Below, piece by piece: positions 46,405 to 57,917 of a DNA stretch of 64,000 nt. The stretch lies in the NCBI GenBank assembly GCA_002104985.1, contig MCGO01000017.1:1-64000 (forward strand), read 5' to 3'. The notes below the pieces were generated by a model, which was given only the letters and a program-made list of their open reading frames with translations, did no database searches and had not been told where the DNA came from. Position 1 is the stretch's first letter; each line of letters opens with the position of its first letter. A program made the position numbers and the translations under genes. This DNA comes from Rhizoclosmatium globosum (lineage: Eukaryota; Chytridiomycota; Chytridiomycetes; Chytridiales; Chytriomycetaceae).

Positions 46405-49400
46405 TCAAGCCATTTTTCTTTTCTTTGTGATTTTAACAACCTTGCTCGGCTCATCTACAATGATCGTTCCAACATCGCTACCACGCGTCTTCTTGTCCTC
46501 CCCAAATCGAATCATTACCTTATTTAGGTGCTGTTGGAGCGAAATTCTACCAATATCATTACCGCGAATTTTAGTCACAAGGTGCTCTGCAGAGTTTCGC
46601 ATATAATACAAAGTCCGCAATGGGTCATCTATCATCTGCACACATTTATCAATGTGCGGACCTCCACCAACGATGAGAAGCCACGAGAAAACAACCGCCA
46701 CAGCGATTACAGCGCTACAAATCAGCACAATAATGGCAACAGTAACCATCCAAGTCGGAGCAGCTATTTTGCCATATCCTGCGGTTCCATTATAATCACA
46801 TACAGTCTGACTATTCCCATCGTTTTGGTCCATCACGTAGTGCCCAATAATCCCAACTGCGGTGGCAATCCCTTTCCAAGTTAAAGTTGGATCGTAAAGT
46901 CCGTTTGTATTGACCCCCAATTGAGGATTTGCGCATACGGCGCACGAGTAACAATTGGGACTAAGTTGTCGTTATCCAACAACGTATAAACCCCTTGCGC
47001 AATCCATTTCGTTATATTCATGTAAGTTTCCTCCGTCGTATCCAGTGCGTAATGAATCATTCCAAAATCAAAGCTGTTTGAGTTATCGTTTGTGATGACT
47101 ATTCCATCTCCGATATTTATTTCATTGATTGATGAAGCGACGATAGATCCACTTGAAAGCCAGTCATCTGCTGAGTATCCGAAGCGCATTTTACCTGTCC
47201 CCGTCACCACATTTATCTGGCAACTTTGTATTAAATCATGCGAATTGTATTGAGTCCAGCTGTGCAATCCAGCAGGAAACGTGAGTTGAACAGTGAATGT
47301 ATACATGGAACCAAGATATTGTGATGTAGTAATCTTTGACATCGTTTGATTTGATGGGGGGCCTGGACTAACTGTTGCATTTACGCAAACAGTGTTGACA
47401 AGATAGATAATCGCTGGCCCTTTCATTTCAAACTGCGTTGACGGTGCGCGAGTTGGAGTTGCACAATTACCGCCAACTATGCCGCTGGTCAACGGGAGTC
47501 CATATACTCCCAACAGAGCGAATTCCGAATTTGCCCCTACCCAAGTCTGAAGTTCGTTTGTAAAATTGAATGGCTTGCTAAATGTAAGAGCATTGCACGC
47601 AAACGTCCCTAGATACGTGTCTTCCGGTTCCCAATCCATAGAAAATGATAAAGCCCTATCCCACACATTTAGAATAATGGAAAGCAAACTTTCAACTCGA
47701 AAACTCACCATAAACTAAGCTCAACAGCAAACATTGTAAACTTAAATATTCTGATAATCAGTCGACAAGCTTTTGGATCGACTTGAGCTAAAGACGTCAT
47801 GGGTGCACCTCGCTTATGATTTGAAATTTCCAATGCAGCGAATCCCTTTTGGACAAGATGACTCAATTTCCATCCAACGCCCAACACCAACTTCCCTTGA
47901 AACGCAACTATAACGTGAATTAAGTTGTAAAACCGTATAGCCGGCAAGACAGTTCCCAACACTCCTTGAATGACATACAAGATGCTCCCATACACAAGCG
48001 CCAACCCGAACGCGACAACAAGAATCTGATTCCGACTGTCATCCACAGTCCGTCGATAAAACGCATACTGCTCACTCTCAAGAAGCGCGACCTCCCACTT
48101 CCTCCACGCACGTATAAATTTCCCCATCATTGTATCTTCATCAGGTAAGTTTGACGAGTTTTTCGAGGAAGCGTGGGACTGGCGGTTTGTTCCATGACTA
48201 AGCCCACTTTCCATCGACGATAAATTCGATTTTGCAAGTGAAGTGGGACCATTTTCTATTAAAGGCTTCGATCTCAATTGGTCTTCCTCGTCATCTTCCT
48301 CTTCGTCGTCCTCTTCGATAGTATTATGTCCTTGGCGATGGGATTTTCTGCATATGGAAGTTTATCGTTACTGTCGCCGTTACGGAAGGATCCTTGGCGT
48401 GGCGAAGATGGTGCCATAGATACGTCTGATTCAAAGTAGTTGTTCATACTTTTTCCTTGAAGTAGCTCGACGCTTCCAAAGCCAACTGACTTGGGGCCGT
48501 GTGGTGTAAGGTGTGTTGCACTATTTCCCTCAGAGCCGTCAGTTCTGACTGTGCTTGGACGCAATGCTCTGCTTGAGCTGTATCTTGTCTCTGCCGTGCT
48601 ATTTCGAAGGATGGGGTGAACCAACAATGCTTTTCGATCCTTGATTCCGACGTCCGAGTCCTTGCATCCGCTTGAGCAGAAGGTTGAGTGAATTCCAATG
48701 ATTTGATAAGAGAATCCAGCCTAATCATTGGCGACGAGCTGCTGAGAGAATCTCGTCCACCAGTAAGCTTATCAAGAAAGCACTTAATCTATTCGGAAGT
48801 CCAGATAATGGCATTGGCTCACGGGGTTTTGGAGTTGGAAGAGATGGGGGTTGGTCACTTGATGGCGTTACTTGATCCGAACTTGCTCGGAGCGATCCAG
48901 AGCGTAGAATACTTTTCGGGGCCTCTTTTTGAGATCCATTGCGTGAAAGAGTCTTTGGTGCATCCCTTTGTGAATTTGATCGAGAAACTAAATGGATTTA
49001 ATTTTAGTTATTCGGGTAGAAAAAAGTAAACATAACAAATTATTGGAGTATACCTGGTTTAATATGAGTCAACATTTCTGATGAGACAGGAGCGCTTCCA
49101 GGTGAATCTGTGTGGCGATCAATGTTCGCGTTGTGAATTACAAACTCTGGCTTTGCCACCCCAGTCCCGACTCATGACTCTTTTCTGTGATAGAGTCAAT
49201 TTGGGACACAGATTTTTGAATCGTTTCTTGAGTTGGAGCGGTTGAACTCAGAGAGATTCTCCCTTCAATCCGACATCTTGAGAAGCTGGGACTCCGCCTG
49301 AAGAAGTGCCTTTTCCTTGACCAGAAAGAGACCCTTTGAAAAGAGACGGACGCGTTCCATCACTGCCTCGATTGCTTATCCCACCCGACTGGCCAGAGTT

Positions 49401-49460
49401 GCTGGGAAGATTTTGGGCTGGCAATCCCACAACCCGTGCGGAAATCTCTAAATAATTCTT
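46405..49460 (-). CDS. Unrecognised multispanning membrane protein, tandem paralogue 2 (5' end unresolved)
   Basis: Same architecture as paralogue 1: EDTMMGKFIRAWRKWEVALL, YAFYRRTVDDSRNQILVVAF with a helix, LSFSMDWEPEDTYLGTFACN, WVGANSEFALLGVYGLPLTS, GGNCATP, then the long C-terminal exon with VTVAIIVLICSAVIAVAVVF and the tail DPLRTLYYMRNSAEHLV, FGEDKKTRGSDVGTI, EPSKVVKITKKRKMA. The N-terminal extension is much longer. Ser/Pro-rich disordered exons on the minus strand reach at least 49440 (SRSNSQRDAPKTLSRNGSQ, EAPKSILRSGSLRASS, AQNLPSNSGQSGGISNRG), joined by an intron near 48985-49050 and broken by several one-base shifts. The true ATG is not settled: one at 49566-49568 would overlap the first exon of the divergent PHYHD1 gene. 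Function unknown; a scaffold or receptor-like role is only a guess from topology. Confidence 0.7.
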
Positions 49461-49552
49461 ATTTTTAAAAGCCTGCGAGTCCAACCAGGGATACTTTGTA
49501 TGAGTGTATGTTCTAATGGAAGAAAAACGATGAGAGTAGTTGAAAAAGGACA

Positions 49553-50849
<1,297 letters not shown>

Positions 50850-51001
50850 CTAGTGCTTCAAGATTGAATAAACTGTGGGTTGTGATAGAAGGTTGTTTGT
50901 GGCAGTGAGATTCAACTGAAACCAATACATAACCCATAAGAACTTCACTTCTTTCAATGTTACTTTATTGGAACAACAACAGTTCAATTATGAGAGATTT
51001 T

Positions 51002-51661
51002 CTACAGCAGCACACAACATTTCCCACTAGCCGCTTTCTCAGTCCCCTCACTCTCCTTCCCAGCCTCATTCTTCTTATCCCTTATTTTCCTCATCAACAT
51101 CAAAAACGATTCATCCACATTCACCCTCGTTTTCGCACTCGCCTCCAAATACGGACAACCCCACTGCTTCGCCCGCGATTCCGCGTCTCTAGCGCTTACT
51201 TTCCGTTGCGACTCTAAATCACATTTGTTTCCAACAAGGATGAACGGTATGTGGTCGTTGTCGAGGACGCGACATATTTGGTCACGAAACTCGAGCGTGT
51301 TTTCAAAGATTCTTGTTCGCAGACTGAAAAGACGCAGAGGAATCCTTCGCCGGATCGGTAATAGTTGTCGCGGATAGCTGCCTATTGAACCAAAAAAAAT
51401 TGGGGGGTTTAAAGGTAGTTTCCTTTACTTTGTCGAACGTACATATTCTTCTTGTCCAGCTGTATCTAGAATATCAATGAAACTCTCTTGTCCGTCGAGT
51501 GAAACCTTTTTACGATACGAGTCTGCCTTGGTCGGATCGTATTCTTCAATAAAGTCGCCATACATGAACTGGAGTGTCAGAGCTGATTTGCCCACACCTC
51601 CGCTTCCAACCATGATCACTTTGTGGAGAGGCGGTTCACCGGGTTTTGTAGGTTTGACCAT
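51002..51661 (-). CDS. ral: Ral-type small GTPase
   Basis: Exon 1 (51443-51661) encodes 73 residues: [20 protein letters not shown] (P-loop), [17 protein letters not shown] (switch I with the Ral-specific KADSYRKK), LDTAGQEEY (switch II). Intron 51382-51442; exon 2 begins [19 protein letters not shown], the Ral hallmark, then [13 protein letters not shown] (NKxD), EASAKTR (SAK) and the C-terminus ASGKCCVLL with stop at 51002-51004. The CAAX box CVLL ends in Leu, predicting geranylgeranylation and membrane attachment. Ral controls exocyst-dependent secretion in animals. One base is missing in a short A/T run at 51305-51307, where ESFENTLEF should read. Otherwise the protein is intact and close to human RalA. 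Confidence 0.94.
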
Positions 51662-51743
51662 CGTTTTGGGAGGGCTGAGAAGGAACAATGGATGTGGGTT
51701 GATCTTTTTATAAAAATAAATAAAGAATTATTTAACTGAGAAG

Positions 51744-52342
51744 TCATAAATAACTCGCGTTCTCCCATTCATCACACGCACAACACATTCCGTTACTCAA
51801 ATCACAACAATCAATAAACCTGATCCGGCAGACTTCACACACTTGTAAAAAGTCTCCACCACGTATACATCCAACACAACAAACTTCTTCGCATACCTCA
51901 CACGCATTTCCACAGTCGTTTTTCCAAAAGATTTCATGTTTTCCTTTCCGTTTGAGTTTCTTGATTGGATTTGACGGGTCTCTTGGCAGAATTTGAAGGG
52001 GTTTGAGCAGTTTGAGCATATGAAGGATGGTATTTGATGCATTTTTGAGCAGAAGCGACAGAGGTCTTCTTGTGTGTTGCTGATGATTAGGAGAAGGAGT
52101 TCGGTTGGAAGTGGTACTGGTATCACGGATGAAAGAAACTCAAGAACACTCATTTCACAGTCAAATCTTTCATGAAGCTTGTGACATGTGGTGCAGAAGT
52201 TGGCTGGAAGCATTGCTGCTATCTTGTGAATGATGCGATTGGGGAGACAGGGAATCAGGATTCTTATCAGCGATGAGGTTACTATTGGTGTGTGTTCATG
52301 ACGAAAGCAAGTAGATGGGTTGAATTCAAGGGATAATAGCAA
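51744..52342 (-). CDS. Small Cys-rich, probably zinc-binding protein
   Basis: I do not recognise this protein. The N-terminal part has ANFCTTCHKLHERFDC, PTELLLLIISNTQEDL (F-box-like hydrophobic pattern) and CRFCSKMHQIPSFICSNCS. After a frameshift near 51960 the frame continues KRKGKHEIFWKNDCGNACE, then VCEEVCCVGCIRGG, LQVCEVCRIRFIDCC and MCCACDEW, ending NASYL at 51744-51746. The many CxxC pairs suggest two or more bound zinc ions. ATG 52211-52213 gives a short form. The longer frame to 52342 starts at a TTG, so the start is unresolved. It lies 82 bp upstream of Ral on the same strand. Confidence 0.6.
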
Positions 52343-52404
52343 AGCAAGTGATTCACCAACTCAACTTCACCACAATACAAAACGCTCAGCACAATAATAT
52401 CATT

Positions 52405-55186
52405 CTATATATTCCTATTTCCTAGAATCGATTCAAGATTCTCCAACAAAATATGCAGCGCCGTCGCAACATCCGACAAACAACTATCCTCCAAAAACAG
52501 TTTCAACCCAACTTCTCCTTTTCTTAACCAATATTGATTCTCTACTGGAGCTTTAGGTAGTGCGAGCTCTTTTCCCGTCCTTGCCTTATGCAGCCACGCC
52601 TTAAATTTACGCGTCCCTCTGAACCTATTGATACCTTCCCTTATTATTCGCCATTTACTCGGTATAGTGCTGTTTCGTCGATTATCAGGAGGCTGAGCGC
52701 ACAGAACAGAAGGAAATGGGAATCATCAGCGAATGGCCTTCACGTGCATCTCCGTCAAGAAAAACGAGTTATACTCGTGCATGATGTATTGCTGCGTATC
52801 GTTTGTTGATGCGACACTTGACCGTGCGGATGTGTTGGTTCGTCAATATGAAGGGTTGTGTCGTATGTTTTTTGGCCAGCTGACTCCTTTTTACGCTCAT
52901 TCGTAAGTCTGAACTGTATAATGACGGAATATCGAACAAAAGAGGCGCAATGGTGCGAGAGATCGATTTAATATATACTGGCGCCTGGAAACGAGTCGTC
53001 AAGTGCATGAGCTAATCGATGAATATGTGTCAAAAATTGTTTGATTTGGACTAATTTTGCGCGATGGACTGTCTTGTTTGTGCTAAGATATTTGGCGAAT
53101 AGTTGTTTGAAAGCTGAAACAAAGTCTCCTGTCTTTGGCGGCTTCCCTGCATTTTCAGATTAAATCTTCGACTGGATCAAGCTCGTACTTACGCATAAGA
53201 TCGATATTGTTTTCGAAAGGTCCATCGGAACTACTTTGTCTTTTGGGCCAAATGCAGTCGAAATGAATTTATAACGATCTTCATAATACGTCCAAGTAAG
53301 CGGATCCACGGAACATACTCATAAGCAATAATTTCAGAAGTATCTGACTTGATCCCGTTTATGTTGGCTGAAATGTTTGCCTCCCGCTTCTTCAGAAACA
53401 AGAAATCTGTGCAACATGTTCCATCAGCCAAAAATTAACAGCGAGTATAAACGTTACCCTTATTAAATGCAACTTTAAGCTTATCTATTGATATCATCTG
53501 GGCCAAGCTCGCTACTCTCAATTTTGGCTTCTCGAAGTGTTTCCAAGAATTTCTCAAAGTTGGTTCGTTGCTGCTGTAAAAGCTCCTCATGAATTGCAGA
53601 GACTGGCGCCAAGGATGGTACTGCAAGTTTTGACAGCCGCTGTGTTTGGCCATTACGCTATCGTTGGACGTTGTTGACACACGTGATATCCGTCGAGGAT
53701 CCTCAGACTTTCGTCGTGCGCGAATTTCTTCCTCTGTCGAATAAAATTTCCTATTATCTTGAGAGCGACTTCTTGATTTTATAGGTTCTTGATTGGAAGC
53801 AGTTAACCCGATTTTCTGAAGTTGAGGTTGACTTCCTTCATCGCCTAACGGGCTTGTATCAAGGGTTTCTTCCAATTTTGGCGTAAGACTATCCGATAAT
53901 AATGTCTTAGGAACCACGGAAAACCTTGGTTTTTCTTCGGGTACTGTGATGTGCTCTTTTAGGCGGGAACTTGGAGGAAGTGGTGCCAATGGTTTCCGTG
54001 CATTTCGAGATTGCTTCTTGATGTTGTTTTTTATCTTGGTTGCTGATGTAATCCACTGAAATGCCAATGCTAAGAGTTTTCTCCTCGAAGTTATCTCGAG
54101 GGTTGTTCTCTTCACTTCCTCTGCGAGATCTACTTCCTGCCGGAAAATGTCCTGTAGATTCGATAGAGTCGTAAAGTTCCCCTGAGCTGCTGATTCCTGC
54201 GGTCGAGTCAAGTCCTGGCTTGTATTTTAGGTGTTCTACTCCATTCCTATTATCAATCTCCGATTTATGGCTTCGAAAATCAAGCTCTAGATTCCCAATA
54301 GGCTGTAGCTTCTGTTTCATATATTTTTCAGGTGAGGATTTCATGAGAGATTCGATACTTGAATTGGCTTCCTCTGACAAACGGTAAGTTGGAAGCGAGG
54401 GACCCACGGCAAGTTGATGATGAGTAAGCATTCCATCAATTGAAATTGGAGTGAGTCCACCGCGCTTTTTAGCTCTATGTGATGTACTACTGGATGCAAG
54501 AGTAGTTGTGGTTCGTTTATCGTGCCTTATGTATTGTAATAGCGGATTCTCCGATTCAGATAACTCTTTCGCTTTCTGCTTTTGAATCGTCGTTCTATAC
54601 TCTGGAATTTGTTCCGATGAATTGTTCATTGAATGATGACTATTAACGATAGAATTACAACTTGAAATTTCAGGTAAACGAGAGGTAGAGTTCAAATCTG
54701 AAGAAGATTCCGAGGATACTTCGCCGTCAGAATTTGATTCGCATGTGCGGTCTATCCGTCGAGGCTGAACTGGGTTGGTTTTACTTCGCGATCGCGATTG
54801 AAGAGGGATTCCCATCAAATATGGCAATGAGTTGCTGTGTTCCAATGACGGCTTTCGAAACACAGTTTTCTTTGACTCGTTGTCAGTGTTCCTTGAATCA
54901 GGCTGGTTTTGTTTTGTTGAAGACAGAAGTGGCTGTTACCATGAAACCATCAACTGCTCCAGTTCCAGATTCATTAGACGGAGGTAACTCATCGTCGGAG
55001 CCTTTTGTTGTGAACTGTTTGTACTTGTTCCGATTTTGAAATCCGTAAGTCTTCATTTTAAGCAGTTGTTTGACGGCATCGCGCGCATCGGTTATCACTA
55101 CAGGCTCTTCTGGTGAGAACAGCTGGGAATTTGAATGGTGACTGTCGCCTGAAACTGCCGGTACCTGCGGAATCTTTTAGGTCCAT
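52405..55186 (-). CDS. Unrecognised protein, tandem paralogue B
   Basis: ATG 55184-55186 (MDLKDS). Near the N-terminus is DARDAVKQLLKMKTYGFQN, then a long Ser-rich disordered region (54860-53500) and a short helical stretch IHEELLQQQRTNFEKFLETL. The conserved C-terminal part is ISIDKLKVAFNKG, FLFLKKREANISANINGIK, GDFVSAFKQLFAKYLSTNKT, VQIKQFLTHIHRLAHALDD, APVYIKSISRTIAPLLFDIP, then after intron 52693-52774 (phase 0) PPDNRRNSTIPSKWRIIREG, KFKAWLHKARTGKELALPKA and YWLRKGEVGLKLFLEDSCLS, VATALHILLENLESILGN, with TAG at 52405-52407. Another intron is 53147-53192. These last blocks match those of paralogue A, which fixes the strand and end. Frameshifts: near 53990, 53640, 53500 and 53005. No known domain assigned. 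Confidence 0.68.
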
Positions 55187-55248
55187 TGTTTAACTCTTTC
55201 GCGAAGAATGGGGAGATTCCTTAGCGAACATGTACATATAAAGATCAT

Positions 55249-57798
55249 TTATTTATCAAATATAGCATCCATATGTGTCAGAATCAGCTCGAGTGCAGCG
55301 GCATGTAAAGTTTGGCAGCCTTCCTCCAAGAATATTCGAGGTCCAAGATCTTGCTTCCTGAGAAAGTCATTCACATTAAAAGTAGGTTTTGCTTTTGGTT
55401 TGGGCTCTTCGGGTGCAGTGTAAATTCCCGCCTGGGCAATGATCTCGCTATCGCGAATTTCTTGAACGAACTTTTTAACCCCCACTTTTTCCAGTCTGTA
55501 TCGCAATTCAAACCAGCGAACTCGGCCTGATTTCTTTTCTTTTTTATGCCTTCGTGGCGATAGTCCTGGTTGCAGCGATTTGTTTTGCAATCCGCTCTCA
55601 GCAGCCTCTTTGTCAAGTAACCATCTTTCGAACTCTTCCTCTCTGATTTGCTGCAGAGATTTGCTATGTTTAGCGAAGGGGCTGTTGGCCGGTATTTCAA
55701 TGACGAATGGGGGCTTCAAAAGTGCAGGCTTTTGAATATCCCTGAACCCAACAACGCAGATAGTCGCGTCGCTTCTGCATCCATTTCTTCGGTCTGAGAT
55801 TTTTCGATAAGTGGTTCATCCCCATCTTCGCGCCATAATCCTCGAACATAAAACCCTAGTTGTGGGGCAGTATGGAATAATAAACTTCCAAACATTGCCG
55901 ATATCGGTCGATATAATGGCTCAGGTAGCTCCATTGCACGGCAGATTCGGTTGAGATGAGCCAAATTTATCTTGACTTCAAACAGCTCGTGCGTGGGTAA
56001 TTTCGAAAAAAGAAACTTGAGCTTCTTGACGATGTCCAGGGTATATAATGACTGACCTAAATTTTATTTAGGTCATATTATTATTCTATTAATAATACCT
56101 AGCAGCTGAATAATTTCTTGGGTCAGGTCAAAGTTGATAATATGATCAGTCCTCGATCGATGTAGCCGCAAGTAGTTATAAACTAATTCGTTCAGCTTTT
56201 CCCAGTCTATTTGAGAAACTATTCGATCAGGCATTGCACTTAAGCGGCGAGCTTTCAAGTGCGCGCTATTTCTTCTCATATTCGTCTCTCGTTGGTCCAA
56301 GAACTCCAAATCTTTTTGAAACTGAAGCTTTAGCTGTTCGAACGATAGCTCTTCGACAATGACCTCTTCGTTGAGTGGAGGAATTTCGATGGTTTTTAGG
56401 AACTCTTGATGATGTCGAATTAATGCTCCTTTGAGCTGTAATATGTGCAGGTATCCTTGTTCTTCTTGGTATGGGAACTATTGAATCTTCAAGAAATATC
56501 TTCTTCTTCTTCGTCCTCGTCACTACTATCTGAGAGCTTATCTTGAGCCTCTTCGATTTTATGATTATCATTACACATCACATCACAGGTACTCCATTCA
56601 GATTCGGACTAATATATTAACGTTTCATTCATGGAAGTGTCACTGATCTCATTAGTTGAGTCCCGTATTTGATCTCCTGTAAAGCTGTTAAATTTCGGCT
56701 TGGAATGGATTCTGTGCTCGCGGTTTTCGCTCTACTCAAGTTCTGCTGTAATAATCGCTTTGCTGTTGTGTCTAATTCATCTAGGGCTGTGGAATCAACA
56801 GTTGGTTTGGGAAGGATATCTTTGGCCACGACTGCAACAACATCTTTTGTATCAAATTCTTTTGAGTCGGTGGAATCACTGCATTCGTATCGTAACGCCG
56901 ACTGCTGAAGCCATGGGGTCTCTTTTAATTTGTTCGGGGCTGAATTGGGACGAGCCAATGGCTGAAGTTTGGGATTCTTTGCGGTGGTGAAGCTCCCGCG
57001 TATTAAGTACGTTTTGCCCAGTTAGACTTCGATTTGGTGACGCGATTGTATTATTATCTGATGCCAATGATTGAAACCCGGATATGCTAAACTCAGTTGC
57101 GGCAAGTCGTGGACTATCTCTACTATCTTTTGTTTGCAAAGCCGTTTGAGACTTCTTTACCGATCCAAGTTTTCCATCGCGTTTTTGAGCAATCTCCGAG
57201 TCGTTTCCAGTATTTTGCAGTTTATTTAATGGCGCATTGGCTCCTTTCGAAGGGTTTGATGATAAACTCAAAGATATTGAGGGTTGAAGATCAGTTTGTA
57301 TTCCATCTGACTGATGAAAGCAGAACCCCTGTCTTTACTAGTTTCTCCTCTGTCATATAATTTCGTTTGTGAGTCTGATGACTTTGACATAACATCTCCT
57401 TTGATAAGACTTCTAGTCGATAACGCCTCTGGATTGTCTGATTTTGAGCGTCTTTGCGGTTGATTATCTTTCGATAGAGGCGGAAGAGGCTGTGCTGGAG
57501 ACGATTTGTATCGCTTATGATTTAACTCATCCGCAGAATCTGGACTACTTTGTCCATACCCAATCAAACCAGTTATGGAAGGAGTATTCTCAACGTCGAT
57601 TACAACTGATTCGGGCACAAACGATTGCGATTCTGGTTTTATGAAGCCAAAGGACTTCATTGCCATGAGTGCTTGAACAGCGTTTTTGGGATTCCGTGGC
57701 TGATTGATAAATCCTTCAGCACTCGCTGTAACAGACCGGGAAAGCTTCGGAAGCTTTGGGGTGCTGTCTGCCCTTAGAAGCAAACATCTATCTTCCAT
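55249..57798 (-). CDS. Unrecognised protein, tandem paralogue A
   Basis: ATG 57796-57798 (MEDRCLLLRADSTPKLPKL). Near the N-terminus NPKNAVQALMAMKSFGF matches DARDAVKQLLKMKTYGF in paralogue B. A disordered Ser/Pro/Gln region follows (57700-56600), then RRLSAMPDRIVSQIDWEKLN, FDLTQEIIQLLGIINR, KLKFLFSKLPTHELFEVKIN, LAHLNRICRAMELPEPLYRP, ISAMFGSLLFHTAPQLGFYV, REEEFERWLLDKEAAE, RVRWFELRYRLEKVGVKKFV and FNVNDFLRKQDLGPRIFLEE, ending MDAIFDK at 55249-55251. The LP..L/LNRI/FG.LLF pattern is loosely like the second half of a RhoGAP fold, but no catalytic Arg region was found. Frameshifts near 56900, 56450 and 55720. It lies 62 bp upstream of paralogue B. Confidence 0.66.
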
Positions 57799-57917
57799 AC
57801 GGACCACCAAAGATTTCCGAGATTTACATCACAAGACGTAAAGGGCAATTTACACTTTATTTCACATTATAAACCACACCAACTCAATCAGCGAGAATAA
57901 TACAAAGGTAAAGAAAA

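Noticed and set aside
52588..53041. Plus-strand frames with a plausible spliced gene (FVDATLDRADVLVRQYEGL, RFNIYWRLETSRQVHELIDE) and a GTAAGT donor near 52903
   Set aside because: They are antisense to the C-terminal exons of paralogue B, whose minus-strand blocks align with paralogue A and splice in phase. The plus frames have no such support.
55716..56073. RhoGAP domain in paralogue A
   Set aside because: Only a loose pattern (LP...L, LNRI, FG.LLF) fits. The catalytic Arg region and the upstream half of the fold are not visible, so I do not assign it.
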